NCBI RefSeq assembly: GCF_024529955.1
Contig: NZ_AP024854.1
Span: 1,798,001 to 1,862,000 of the forward strand
DNA from: Photobacterium toruni
GTDB taxonomy: Bacteria; Pseudomonadota; Gammaproteobacteria; Enterobacterales; Vibrionaceae
Direction of reading: 5' to 3'
DNA: 64,000 nucleotides
Shown: in pieces, positions 7,764 through 16,989 of the stretch
How the letters are laid out: each line of letters opens with the position of its first letter
How positions within the stretch are numbered: position 1 is the stretch's first letter
The notes under the pieces: model-generated
The model's input: only the letters and a program-made list of their open reading frames with translations
What the model was told of the DNA's origin: nothing
Databases searched by the model: none
Made by a program: the position numbers and the translations under genes

Positions 7764-9419
7764 TTAATCATATTCATAAATATCAAAACGGTAATTAGCC
7801 GCACCATCATCATTCACCCATGCTGTTTGATAAATAATTTCCACTGGAACTTTTTTACCTTTATTTAGTCTAATTGTGCGCGTTTTTTTACTTCTAGAAT
7901 ATGTGTTAAATTGGGATTCTTTTTTTCCAGAATATTGTAATAATGCTAACGCAAGTGATTTTGACTCAAGCACACGCACACAACCTGAGCTCAATGCGCG
8001 CTCATGCTTATTAAATAAAACAGGGTATGATGTATCGTGTAGATAAATAGCCTGATTATTAGGGATATTAAATTTATATAAACCTAATGCATTTTTTTTA
8101 CCTGGTTTTTGACGCAAACGATAAGGAAATTTATTGGGTGTTAATAAGTTATATGGGATTGAGTTTATATTTATTTTTTCTGTACTCCCCCAACTGCGAA
8201 TAACTTCATAATTATGACGCCTTAAATAACTTCGGCTACGCTTTACTTTTGGTAATATATCTCTCTTCATGATTGAGTTGGGTACATTCCAATATGGATT
8301 AAAAACAACTGAGTTCACTCTCGAATTAAAAATTGGGGTTTGACGAGATGGTTTGCCCACTATCACCTTACTACTCATTACCCAGCGCCCATCTAACCAT
8401 AGTTTCATATAATAATTCGGTACATTTACCACAATACCAGTATAGAGGCTTGTAGACCAAAGCCGTAATCGCTGAGCATTCAATGCTAATAATCGAACCC
8501 GTTGCGTTGGGTTTAATGCTAACCATTGCTGTGTTTTCGGGCCAATAATCCCATCAGGTATTAAACCATGCCGTGCTTGAAATCGTTTTATCGCTAATAC
8601 AATACTACCCGTATATGCTGACTTATGTTGTGACTGGTAACGCTTCGCTTCTTGAGATGAAATATCACCTAAACGCTCAAGGACTATTAGTAAATTCGAA
8701 CTGTTTTTTATTTTTTGTCCCGGAGTCACTTTTTCATTAAACACTAACGAAGGCCAACGTAACGTATGCTGTGAATCTAATTTATTAATTATTGTGACTA
8801 ATTGATTATATTCTGAAGTTTGAGGCTTTAAACGAAAGATAAATTGATTAAATTGATTATTTTCATAGTCCTTCAGCATATCTTCAATTACAACCCGACT
8901 CGGGCGCGGTAAATTTGATGGTGCTGTTTTACCAAATAACCATAATTTTCCTTTTCCATGTAACTGCTCAATAAAACTGATATATATTAATAAGGTATCA
9001 GTAGCGATAACATCATATTGTTGCCAATTGTGTAGTGGTTGTAATTGAATAAGTAAGTGATACCTAGCAGTAAGCTCTTTATTTGTTTTAGATAAACTAA
9101 CAATACGCAGTTGATCTATGAAATCATGAATTGCACGTGGATCTTTCCAAAACTGACTAAACCCTGTAGATATATATAATTCCACTAATGTTGATGTATA
9201 TTTTAAATTAACTCTATTTTCATTCGCCTCTTCAATCCATTGTCTTGTGCTATTAAGCATATTTCCTGATTTATTACTTGATGGTAATGACGGCTGAGTG
9301 TTTTTTATATTTAATAATGTGTGTTTATCTCCAAGCGATTGGGAATAGGCAAATGATACTTGTAAATAAAAACTAACAAATAATATGGCAATAAAAAAAA
9401 CATGCTTAATTAATGTCAT
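7764..9419 (-). CDS. ldtD: LdtD (YcbB), L,D-transpeptidase
   Basis: 551 residues, shorter than the roughly 615 of E. coli LdtD. Order of parts: hydrophobic signal (about 1-25), a scaffold region, a peptidoglycan-binding domain at about 255-300 (AIKRFQARHGLIPDGIIGPKTQQWL), and a YkuD catalytic domain at about 325-495. Catalytic His461 (IYLHDTSYP) and Cys480 (SSGCVRVLE) are present. The enzyme makes meso-Dap to meso-Dap (3-3) cross-links in the periplasm. The start has AGGGG six bases upstream. Composition is strongly AT-rich, as in the flanking intergenic sequence. Confidence 0.9.
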   Translation of the reverse strand: MTLIKHVFFIAILFVSFYLQVSFAYSQSLGDKHTLLNIKNTQPSLPSSNKSGNMLNSTRQWIEEANENRVNLKYTSTLVELYISTGFSQFWKDPRAIHDFIDQLRIVSLSKTNKELTARYHLLIQLQPLHNWQQYDVIATDTLLIYISFIEQLHGKGKLWLFGKTAPSNLPRPSRVVIEDMLKDYENNQFNQFIFRLKPQTSEYNQLVTIINKLDSQHTLRWPSLVFNEKVTPGQKIKNSSNLLIVLERLGDISSQEAKRYQSQHKSAYTGSIVLAIKRFQARHGLIPDGIIGPKTQQWLALNPTQRVRLLALNAQRLRLWSTSLYTGIVVNVPNYYMKLWLDGRWVMSSKVIVGKPSRQTPIFNSRVNSVVFNPYWNVPNSIMKRDILPKVKRSRSYLRRHNYEVIRSWGSTEKININSIPYNLLTPNKFPYRLRQKPGKKNALGLYKFNIPNNQAIYLHDTSYPVLFNKHERALSSGCVRVLESKSLALALLQYSGKKESQFNTYSRSKKTRTIRLNKGKKVPVEIIYQTAWVNDDGAANYRFDIYEYD

Positions 9420-9870
9420 TAGTTACCCCTACTCACACTTTAAGTATGAAAATAAAACGATATTTAATGACTAAATATAGATGAGAATAATATTCTCAAA
9501 TCTTAGAAATACAATCATAAAGATAACAACATTTAAAATTAGATCTAACTATATAAAAAATCGGTAATAATTAAGTTTACATTTTCACATGTAACACAAT
9601 TTGAAACAGACATATTTCAGCAGCTATGCTATGAAACAGAAAAGGTAAATATCTATCATTTACGCTAAAGATGATAATAACTATCATTAACAAACTGTTG
9701 CATGTAAGTCTACCCGTACATGATTACACTTATCGATAAATAAATTAATTAGATACCGATAAAGACCGATGAAATCATTATAATTCTTGTATACTCTCAT
9801 CATAAAAAGATCCTATATATTAGAATAAATTTATAGCGTTATTGTATACAAATTTAATTGGGAGCGTTAG
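9420..9870. other. 451-base AT-rich divergent intergenic region
   Basis: It separates ldtD (minus) from the MarR-type gene (plus) and should hold both promoters. No gene is visible. The only distinct symmetry is CATGTA at 9701-9706 facing TACATG at 9717-9722, a possible operator half-site pair. The MarR gene has GGGAG about nine bases before its ATG. Confidence 0.6.
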
Positions 9871-10377
9871 ATGGATAAGCACGAGGAAGTACTGGTTGCT
9901 CTGAGACAAATTATTCGAGCAATTGATCTACATTCTAGAAAACTAAATAAGAATGCCGGACTGACAGGTCCACAGTTAGTATTAATGCGTGCTATTCGTG
10001 GATCGGGCGAAATTACTATTCGTCAATTATCTAATAACACCAATATGAGTCAGGCAACAGCAACAACGATTCTTGATCGTTTAGAAAAAAGAGGCTTAGT
10101 TGTTCGCCAGCGAAGTATACTTGATAAACGAAAAGTCCATGCTCATCTTACTGAAGCAGGACTTATCTTATTGAATAAAGCACCAATGCCACTACAAGAT
10201 AGCTTTATATCTCAATATCAAGACTTAGAAGATTGGGAGCAGTCACTACTCCTTTCTTCTGTACAACGTATTTCAACAATGATGAATGCTGAGCATTTAG
10301 ATGCAGCACCATTACTTGAAGTTGGTAGTATCACAAAGCAAGAAAAACCCAATCAAGATAGTTCGGGTAACGAATAA
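9871..10377 (+). CDS. MarR-family transcriptional regulator
   Basis: 168 residues. The central winged helix (about 30-110) shows GLTGPQLVLMRAIRGSGEIT, recognition region NNTNMSQATATTILDRLEKRG and wing LVVRQRSILDKRKVHAHLTEAG, all typical of MarR. The N-terminal helix DKHEEVLVALRQIIRAIDLHSRKL recalls the CosR/EctR subgroup that controls compatible-solute genes in Vibrionaceae, but no ectoine or betaine genes are in the window, so that link is only a suggestion. The C-terminal tail after residue 150 is polar and probably disordered. It is transcribed alone and ends at a strong terminator. Confidence 0.88.
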   Translation: MDKHEEVLVALRQIIRAIDLHSRKLNKNAGLTGPQLVLMRAIRGSGEITIRQLSNNTNMSQATATTILDRLEKRGLVVRQRSILDKRKVHAHLTEAGLILLNKAPMPLQDSFISQYQDLEDWEQSLLLSSVQRISTMMNAEHLDAAPLLEVGSITKQEKPNQDSSGNE

Positions 10378-10381
10378 CGTT

Positions 10382-10415
10382 GATAGAAAACCGACATTGT
10401 AGTCGGTTTTCTATC
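10382..10415 (+). terminator. Terminator after MarR-type gene
   Basis: Perfect 14-bp stem (arms GATAGAAAACCGAC and GTCGGTTTTCTATC) with loop ATTGTA, four bases after the stop codon. Confidence 0.85.
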
Positions 10416-10510
10416 TACTTAATTAAGGTTATCTAACGAATATATAATCAATCAAATATTTTAAAGATATCAATATTATTTGTTAACACGATCCAAGATA
10501 GGAACATTAC

Positions 10511-11356
10511 ATGCTATTGGAAGGCATTGAGACATTATTAGTATTAGCAGAAGAAGGCACCATGAGCCGCACTGGTAGTCGATTGTATATCAGCCAATCT
10601 GCTGTGAGTAAACGGATTGCTAAGTTAGAAACAACATTAGGCACAAAGCTAATAATACCGGCAGGGCGATTAATAAAACTCACTCCTGATGCACATGCCC
10701 TAATCAATAATGTCGGGCCAAGTTTTAATGAAATTCGGGGGCTTATTTTTGAACATCAAAATTTAGATGATCAAACGATTATTACAATTGATTGTTCTGA
10801 AACTCTAATTGCAGGGTATTTATCTAATGTTCTTGGACACTATTTCCAACATGATAAGTATATTTCTATCTCCACTCACCATACACCTATCATTGTTGAA
10901 AATGTCCAATCAGGTAAGGCAACAATAGGATTCTGTGCTGGACATTTACCGACTCAATATCGATTTTTAGCCCAACATTTGATGGATGAGCCGTTCAAAG
11001 TAGTATTTAATCAGCCGCTCACTACACTCCCTAAAGCCATTATTACCAATGACTTAAAAAACCCATCAAATATTTCACAAGCAGCAATTCTACAAAAGCA
11101 GGGAATAATGCCTTTAATGGAAATGGATTCTTACACTGCATCAGCACAACTAGCACTGGCAGGTATGGCACCTGCCCTTGTACCAAACTCGATCGTCAAT
11201 ACATTAAAAATCAACGCAAAATATTGTTTTGAATTTGAAGAACTAGCAGAACTAACTCGTCCTATTTATCTGATTTATAGACAAAATAGTTATAAGTCAC
11301 CACGCGTTAAAACCATAATTGAAACCATTGCGGATGCTGTTGCCACAGCAATTTAA
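10511..11356 (+). CDS. LysR-family transcriptional regulator
   Basis: 281 residues. The N-terminal helix-turn-helix (about 1-60) reads LEGIETLLVLAEEGTMSRTGSRL, then YISQSAVSKRIAKLETTLG, as in LysR proteins, followed by a periplasmic-binding-like effector domain (about 90-280). The ligand is unknown. The coding end overlaps the convergent TSUP exporter gene by 50 bases. LysR regulators often control an adjacent transporter, so the exporter is a candidate target, though convergent rather than divergent orientation weakens this. AGGAA lies seven to eight bases before the ATG. Confidence 0.9.
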   Translation: MLLEGIETLLVLAEEGTMSRTGSRLYISQSAVSKRIAKLETTLGTKLIIPAGRLIKLTPDAHALINNVGPSFNEIRGLIFEHQNLDDQTIITIDCSETLIAGYLSNVLGHYFQHDKYISISTHHTPIIVENVQSGKATIGFCAGHLPTQYRFLAQHLMDEPFKVVFNQPLTTLPKAIITNDLKNPSNISQAAILQKQGIMPLMEMDSYTASAQLALAGMAPALVPNSIVNTLKINAKYCFEFEELAELTRPIYLIYRQNSYKSPRVKTIIETIADAVATAI

Positions 11357-12086
11357 TCGCCATCCCCATTGACATTATAACAACCATTGGTCGAATAAAA
11401 CGCTGGCCTTTACTAATAACAATATGTGCCCCTAATCGTGCTCCTATAAAACCACCAGCTGCCATAATTAAGCCGACCTTCCAAATTGGCAGTCCCGCCA
11501 AAATAAACAATATTAAGGCTGCAATATTAGAGGTGAAATTTAAGACTTTTGTCCGCGCAGTAGCTTCCACTAGCCCTAATTGTGCAATAACAACAAAACA
11601 AACAGTAAAAAATGAACCAGTACCAGGCCCAAAGAAACCATCATAAAAACCGATGCCTGTACCAACAGAAAATGCAAATGCAGCTTCTGATAACTTTGGA
11701 ACCCCGCCTCCAGCACCAATATTAGGTGACAATAAGAAATATAATGAAATACAAATCAGTAATAATGGAATAAGACTTGTTAATACACTAGCATCAATAC
11801 GCTGAACTAATACCGCTCCGATAGCTGAGCCTATAAATGTGCAAACAATCGCCAACCGCATTTGTTTTAAATTGACTAATCCATTACGGACAAAATACCA
11901 AGATGCAGAAAAACTACCAAAGGAGCTTTGTAACTTGTTGGTTGCTAATGCTTGTGCGGGCGGAATACCAACAGAAAGCAAGGCAGGGACTGTAAGCATA
12001 CCGCCACCACCAGCAATAGCATCAATAAATCCAGCAGCTAACGCCACAAAAAATAAGATCGCAAGTACATCTATACCTAATTCCAT
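11307..12086 (-). CDS. yfcA: TSUP (TauE/SafE) family exporter, YfcA-like
   Basis: 259 residues with about eight membrane helices arranged as two repeats. The family hallmark FIDAIAGGGGMLTVPALL is near residue 20, ALATNKLQSSFGSFSA near 47, and the second-half repeat GFYDGFFGPGTGSFFTV near 150. It matches E. coli YfcA along its length, including the end SKGQRFIRPMVVI. TSUP proteins move sulfur-containing or organic anions across the inner membrane; the substrate here is unknown. The last 50 bases overlap the LysR gene tail to tail. Confidence 0.85.
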   Translation of the reverse strand: MELGIDVLAILFFVALAAGFIDAIAGGGGMLTVPALLSVGIPPAQALATNKLQSSFGSFSASWYFVRNGLVNLKQMRLAIVCTFIGSAIGAVLVQRIDASVLTSLIPLLLICISLYFLLSPNIGAGGGVPKLSEAAFAFSVGTGIGFYDGFFGPGTGSFFTVCFVVIAQLGLVEATARTKVLNFTSNIAALILFILAGLPIWKVGLIMAAGGFIGARLGAHIVISKGQRFIRPMVVIMSMGMAIKLLWQQHPQWFQLWF

Positions 12087-12245
12087 TTACTATCACTTTA
12101 TTAATTAACGTATTGATAGCTGAATAATAACGATGAATTTAATCATCGAATAGTGAAAGCTTGGATAGCAATCCATTCCAGTTTGGAATGAATTAAAACA
12201 CACTTACAAATATCTTTTCAATACTAACGAATGACCTCTTTGGGG

Positions 12246-12701
12246 TTAATTATGATTACGGCACATCTCAGCAGGAAAAGATAAGCGCACCATAATAAAG
12301 CGTTTTAATAATTCATCATAAGGCTGGGCATCTAATGCTTTTTGCATACACATTAACCATGCTTGCTTCTCATCCTGACCTATTGCCATATGTCGATGAG
12401 CACCAGCAAGATTCATACGCCCATAACGCTCAGCATACCGATCTTCGCCTCCCATCCATCCAATCAAGAATGTCGTTAATTTTTGTTTTGATTCGGTAAG
12501 ATCTTCACGGTGCATTGCTCGTATTGTTGCAGCCTCAGGCTCACTATCAATATAGTAATAAAAATCAGCCACCAACTGCTGTACACCAACCTCACCACCC
12601 GCGGCGATTAGCGTACTATTTCCTTGCCCAAAAACAGGTACATTGCGTTTTTTAACGCCAGAAAAATCATCAGATTCAGGAAATTCGTTGTTATCAACCA
12701 T
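12246..12701 (-). CDS. Group II truncated haemoglobin (trHbO-like)
   Basis: 151 residues with a 30-40 residue polar extension before the globin core. Family marks are the B-helix aromatics (VADFYYYID), FLIGWMGGEDRYAERYG, the likely proximal His102 in AGAHRHMAIG, and the group II Trp in QAWLMCMQKAL. Such proteins bind O2 and react with NO or peroxide in the cytoplasm. It lies 3' of torA in the same orientation, but a terminator separates them. In operons such as E. coli torCAD the chaperone gene torD sits here; this protein is not TorD. Start chosen at 12701 with AGAGAG nearby. Confidence 0.85.
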   Translation of the reverse strand: MVDNNEFPESDDFSGVKKRNVPVFGQGNSTLIAAGGEVGVQQLVADFYYYIDSEPEAATIRAMHREDLTESKQKLTTFLIGWMGGEDRYAERYGRMNLAGAHRHMAIGQDEKQAWLMCMQKALDAQPYDELLKRFIMVRLSFPAEMCRNHN

Positions 12702-12748
12702 CTCATACTCTCTTAATTACAATCCTGTAGTCATTGTATAAGAAAGAA

Positions 12749-12774
12749 TAAAGAGCCACCGCCATCGCTCTTTA
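12749..12774 (-). terminator. Terminator after torA
   Basis: Inverted repeat with arms TAAAGAGC and GCTCTTTA and a ten-base loop, about 40 bases after the torA stop. It lies before the haemoglobin gene, so that gene probably has its own promoter or relies on read-through. Confidence 0.7.
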
Positions 12775-12813
12775 TTATTGATTGTTGATCACACTCTAAG
12801 TGTTTATTTTTAA

Positions 12814-15294
12814 TCAACTCACATAAATAGGTCCACTAAATGATGTCACTGGCGGCACTTCTTCGGTGTACTTTTCAAAGTCAACCACTACAGTATTAGC
12901 ACTGGTTGCTTGTGCGAGTTCAGAAGTGGGAATATCAATGGTTAATGTATTAGGATCACCATAAGTATCAATAGCGCCAATATTATTATTTAGCGGCCCA
13001 AACCACGCCCCTTCTTCAATACGAATCACCCCTGTTGGATAATGTTCTGAAAGTACCGCTCCCGCTAATAATTGACCACGATCATTAAATACTCGCACAA
13101 TATCACCATCCTTGATGCCCTTTTTCTTAGCATCTTGTGGATTCATATAGACAGGTTCATGATCTTTAACCGCATAGGTATTACGAAATGCTTCTGAATC
13201 ACACATTTGTGAGTGTAACCGCTTATTGGGATGGCATGATTGTAGCCAAAAAGGAAATTTATTCGATTTAGGGCCTCCGTGCGAACGTTCTTCTTTTTCA
13301 AACCACATTGGATGGCCTTGGCAATGGGCATAGTTATAACGGGCTATTTTACGACTGTAAATTTCAATGAAACCCGACGGTGTCCCTAGACCATTAATTT
13401 CAGGATCTTCTCTAAAAGCAGCATGGCTGACATAGGTTTGATCTGTTGTAAACTCCACTAATCCTTGCTGCCAAAACTGTTCAAATTCTGGCATTTCATG
13501 CTTACCGTCATTCGCTTTACGGCAATCATTATACAGCTGTTTGATCCACTGCATTTCTGTCATACCACGAGTATATTGCTTACTTTTACCAAACCGTTCG
13601 GTTAATTCAGTAAATATTTGAAAATCTGTTTTTGATTGATAAAGCGGATCAATCAACTTATGCATTGCTAACACCCCACTGGTTGAGTAGGTCCCATATT
13701 GATCTAAATCGTTACGTTCAAATTGGGTACAAGCAGGTAAGACAATATCGGAAAAACGGCATGTTGGTGTCCATGTATAATCAATATTGATCACCGTTTG
13801 TAGTTTTCTAAACGCTTCTTTCATTCGATTACGTTGTTGGTGATGATTCCATGGATTACAACCACTAAAAATCATCATCTTAATATCAGGTAGAACGACA
13901 TTACCGCCGTTGTATTGTATTTTCTTACCTGGCTCCATGATCGCATCAATCCATCGAGCAACAGGGATCGTTGAGCTGTAACCTTTAAAATCGGTGTTAT
14001 TCCAGATCGGCTGCTGCCCTTCATCCACATTACGAGGAAAACCACCAGGCCCCGCAGCAGTACTAAAAGGTAACCCAACGCCACTATAAAAATGCGAATA
14101 AGATATTCCACCACCGGGTAAACCAATTTGTCCAAGCATTGATGCTAAAACGGCCCCCATCCAATAAGGTTGTTCACCATGTTGTTGTCGCTGTACCGCC
14201 CAGCCAAACATTAACATAGTGCGATCTTTCACTAAGCTTCGAGCAAATTTTCGAATAGCGTCCGCTTTAACACCACAAATAGGCTCAGCCCATTCAGGTG
14301 TTTTGGCGATTTTATCTTTACCTGTACCCAATAAATAAGGCAAGAATTCATTAAAGCCTAACGTGTAGGTTTCAAGGAATTGTTTATCGTACAGATTCTC
14401 TTTATACAATGTATGCGCAATCGCTAGCATAAAAGGAACGTCAGTTTGAGGATTGACATATTGATGTTCACAATTAAAATATTTTTGCGATTTTGATACC
14501 ACAGGATCGACAGAGATCATTCGAATCCCACCATCTGCAACCTTCTGCTTTAATTGAGCATAATAATCATAAGAACCATGCGTTTCACACTGCCAGCCTA
14601 TTTGACTGTTTTTAATCGGATCATTTGACCACCATATCAATGTCTTACAATCTTTAAGAATTGTTGACCACGTAGTTGCTTGCGCATAAACCTCTGTTGA
14701 TCCTAAAACATAAGGTAAAATAGTTTGTCCGGCCCCCGTCGAATAATCCCCTACCTTCTTGATAAAGTTACCATGCATACCGACAGCACGTTGCATGTGC
14801 GAAGTACAACTTTGAAATTGTCCCGTTTCTCGCCACCCCGTTTGACCGGCATGTAATGCCCACGGACCATAATCTTTCTGCACCCGCTGTAACTCTTGGT
14901 AAAACAAATCTAACGCTTCATCCCATGTGACACGTACAAAACGATTATTACCACGGGTTTCACCACTGTATTTGTTTTTCTTGAGCCAATCTAAGCGCAC
15001 CATCGGATAACGTATCCGCGAAGGGCTATAAATTAGACCTTTGATTCCATTTAGCATGTCAGTTGGATTTTTATCAAATTCTAGCGGTTTAATTTCAGCG
15101 ACTTGACCATTATAAATTCGAGCTCGAAATGCGCCCCAATGAGAACCAGATACCTTCCAAATCCCCGGTAACTCTGAAGATTTAGTTACATCTTCAGATG
15201 ACCTTGCAACTTGCATAAGTAATCCTGGACCAATAACAGAAGCTGCACTCGTAGTTGCTAAACCTTGCAAAAATTTACGTCTACTCAGTGACAT
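12814..15294 (-). CDS. torA: TorA, periplasmic TMAO reductase (molybdopterin enzyme)
   Basis: 826 residues from the ATG at 15294, with GAGGA seven bases upstream; a TTG two codons earlier would sit on the ribosome binding site. The N-terminus is a Tat signal ([20 protein letters not shown]). The body follows E. coli Tor[12 protein letters not shown], the molybdenum Ser in [65 protein letters not shown]. The enzyme reduces trimethylamine N-oxide in anaerobic respiration, with electrons from TorC. TMAO is abundant in marine animals, which suits the inferred host. The maturation chaperone gene torD is not adjacent. Confidence 0.93.
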   Translation of the reverse strand: MSLSRRKFLQGLATTSAASVIGPGLLMQVARSSEDVTKSSELPGIWKVSGSHWGAFRARIYNGQVAEIKPLEFDKNPTDMLNGIKGLIYSPSRIRYPMVRLDWLKKNKYSGETRGNNRFVRVTWDEALDLFYQELQRVQKDYGPWALHAGQTGWRETGQFQSCTSHMQRAVGMHGNFIKKVGDYSTGAGQTILPYVLGSTEVYAQATTWSTILKDCKTLIWWSNDPIKNSQIGWQCETHGSYDYYAQLKQKVADGGIRMISVDPVVSKSQKYFNCEHQYVNPQTDVPFMLAIAHTLYKENLYDKQFLETYTLGFNEFLPYLLGTGKDKIAKTPEWAEPICGVKADAIRKFARSLVKDRTMLMFGWAVQRQQHGEQPYWMGAVLASMLGQIGLPGGGISYSHFYSGVGLPFSTAAGPGGFPRNVDEGQQPIWNNTDFKGYSSTIPVARWIDAIMEPGKKIQYNGGNVVLPDIKMMIFSGCNPWNHHQQRNRMKEAFRKLQTVINIDYTWTPTCRFSDIVLPACTQFERNDLDQYGTYSTSGVLAMHKLIDPLYQSKTDFQIFTELTERFGKSKQYTRGMTEMQWIKQLYNDCRKANDGKHEMPEFEQFWQQGLVEFTTDQTYVSHAAFREDPEINGLGTPSGFIEIYSRKIARYNYAHCQGHPMWFEKEERSHGGPKSNKFPFWLQSCHPNKRLHSQMCDSEAFRNTYAVKDHEPVYMNPQDAKKKGIKDGDIVRVFNDRGQLLAGAVLSEHYPTGVIRIEEGAWFGPLNNNIGAIDTYGDPNTLTIDIPTSELAQATSANTVVVDFEKYTEEVPPVTSFSGPIYVS

Positions 15295-15321
15295 AAACAA
15301 TTCCTCACGATTAAAGCGAAA

Positions 15322-15358
15322 AAAGGTTACTGAACATAAAATATATTCAGTAACCTTT
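15322..15358 (-). terminator. Intercistronic hairpin with U tract between torC and torA
   Basis: Perfect 13-bp stem (arms AAAGGTTACTGAA and TTCAGTAACCTTT) with an 11-base loop. On the minus strand it starts eight bases after the torC stop and runs into six T residues, the form of an intrinsic terminator, only 27 bases before the torA start. It would reduce torA relative to torE-torC, or mark an RNA processing or stabilising point. Confidence 0.8.
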
Positions 15359-15365
15359 AGTTTGA

Positions 15366-16553
15366 TTAATGTTCAGCTTTAGAAAAGTCTGACGAATGAT
15401 TTTGCAAATATTTCAATACAATAGCTTCACTATCAGTATCGAAATTCACAAATGCGAGCATACCATTAAACATTCCCGGCCACGTATTTGCATCAAAATG
15501 GTTCTCTGCTGGTTGGGTATGACAAACACTACAGTTGGTGTTATATGCTGATTTTGCAGCAGTCCAAACCGTGTTGATATCACTGACAAAATTCTTTTTC
15601 TCAACCCACAGCGTTGCCGTTACTTGTTGCCATTTTAGCCCTGTAACATCATCTTCTTTTTGCTCAAAACCTTTAACAATATCAGAATTTTGGGCAGCAT
15701 TTTTACTCAGAGCTGCCGTTGGTATGTTCATTCCGAAATCTTGATTAATAACTCGACCAAAGCCTTTTTCTTTACGCCAGCCATTTAGCTCAATTTGTAA
15801 CATATCACCTTTAATATCGACAACTTTCACTGCCGATGCCGGCTCTAAAGAACCACCATCTTTGGTTTTAGCTTCATCTTCATATAGCGGTAAGAACTGT
15901 ATACTGTAGTACGTATCATCTTTTGAGTAATCGGTACTTTGCGATGCAGCTGTAAGCTCAGATACAATACCGCCGGATGATGCCATATCAGAAGGAAGAT
16001 GGTGTGCGATACCTTTATGGCAATCAATACAACTTTGATCTTTAACCGCTGCTTGTTTCATTTGCGCTTGCGCACGAGGTGACATTTCATCCCATTTCAT
16101 GCTGTTGTAACTATGACAACTTTTACATTCAAGAGATTTATTCGCTGCAAACCGCTTCCACTCATGTTGAGCAAGCTCTAAACGTTTTGCTTCAAATTTT
16201 TCTGGAGTATCGATAGAGCCAACAATAGCCCCAAATACTTCTTTACTGGCTTGCATCTTACGGGCAATTTTGTCACTCCAATTATGAGGAACATGACAAT
16301 CTGGGCATGTAGCTCTGACACCTGCACTATTTTCCCAGTGAATAGTACCTTTTAATTCAGGATAAACCGTATCTCTCATGGAATGACAGCTAATACAAAA
16401 TTTTTCAGTATTAGTCATTTCGAGGGCAGTATTAAATCCCCCCCAAAATATAACCCCGGCAACAAAACCACCTAGTGCAAGCACGCCAAGGCTTATTTTG
16501 GTTGCGGGACGCCATAATGTTATCCAAATTTTTTTCAAGGATGCCTTCATCAT
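15366..16553 (-). CDS. torC: TorC, membrane-anchored pentahaem cytochrome c
   Basis: 395 residues. One N-terminal membrane anchor (about 20-40) is followed by a NapC/NirT-type domain with four haem sites (CISCH, CPDCH, CKSCH, CIDCH), a linker, and a C-terminal domain with a fifth site (CSVCH). This 4+1 layout is that of TorC, which takes electrons from the menaquinol pool and passes them to TorA in the periplasm. Two adjacent ATG codons are possible starts; the second is better spaced from the GGTAA element. It lies between torE and torA, and a hairpin with U tract follows immediately. Confidence 0.93.
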   Translation of the reverse strand: MMKASLKKIWITLWRPATKISLGVLALGGFVAGVIFWGGFNTALEMTNTEKFCISCHSMRDTVYPELKGTIHWENSAGVRATCPDCHVPHNWSDKIARKMQASKEVFGAIVGSIDTPEKFEAKRLELAQHEWKRFAANKSLECKSCHSYNSMKWDEMSPRAQAQMKQAAVKDQSCIDCHKGIAHHLPSDMASSGGIVSELTAASQSTDYSKDDTYYSIQFLPLYEDEAKTKDGGSLEPASAVKVVDIKGDMLQIELNGWRKEKGFGRVINQDFGMNIPTAALSKNAAQNSDIVKGFEQKEDDVTGLKWQQVTATLWVEKKNFVSDINTVWTAAKSAYNTNCSVCHTQPAENHFDANTWPGMFNGMLAFVNFDTDSEAIVLKYLQNHSSDFSKAEH

Positions 16554-16587
16554 TTACCTACCCATTTTATTGAATGTTGGCGAGTGC

Positions 16588-16758
16588 TTAGCCGTGGCCA
16601 GGAGGACCAAGGAAAAACACTTGCAGCGCCCAAATAAAAAAGCCATATCCGCTTACAAACATGACAGATAAAATAGGGAACAGTAAAACAATGATGAATA
16701 GAAATGTACGCCATTCATAGCGACTTCTTTCCTGCTCAGTAATTTCAGTATTAGTCAT
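16588..16758 (-). CDS. torE: TorE, small membrane protein of the TMAO respiratory operon
   Basis: 56 residues from the ATG at 16758, which has AGAGG seven bases upstream; an in-frame ATG at 16779 lacks one. There is one membrane helix (about 18-48, FLFIIVLLFPILSVMFVSGYGFFIWALQ in part) and the short tail FFLGPPGHG, a feature of the NapE/TorE family. Its role in the electron chain is not well known. It is the first gene of torECA, 34 bases before torC. Confidence 0.85.
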   Translation of the reverse strand: MTNTEITEQERSRYEWRTFLFIIVLLFPILSVMFVSGYGFFIWALQVFFLGPPGHG

Positions 16759-16805
16759 GGATGACCTCTCTGTAATCATTACGATAGCGATGTACCATTA
16801 ATCAA

Positions 16806-16819
16806 ATGATAAAAATCAA
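16806..16819. promoter_or_regulatory. FNR-like box upstream of torECA
   Basis: On the minus strand the bases read TTGATTTTTATCAT, nine of ten matches to TTGAT-N4-ATCAA. Its centre lies about 41 bases upstream of a transcription start placed near 16771 from a weak TATCGT -10 candidate, the classical activating distance. A second possible -10, a perfect TATAAT on the minus strand, covers 16840-16845. This is inference from sequence only. Confidence 0.55.
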
Positions 16820-16921
16820 ATGACAATTGGATTGATGAAATTATAGTCAATGATAAGTGACATTCACGTCTAAGTGAAAATTAGTTATATTAATAACCGC
16901 ATTTAAGACAAATCACAGCCA

Positions 16922-16950
16922 TAAAAAAAGCCAGCATCTCTGCTGGCTTT
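16922..16950 (-). terminator. Terminator of the muk operon
   Basis: Stem arms AAAGCCAGC and GCTGGCTTT with a six-base loop, followed on the minus strand by a run of seven T. It lies 40 bases after the mukB stop. Confidence 0.9.
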
Positions 16951-16989
16951 ATGAGTGTAATTAATATAACTATTTGATATATTTAATGC

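Noticed and set aside
12246..12701. TorD chaperone
   Set aside because: The position fits, but the sequence has globin marks and no TorD features.
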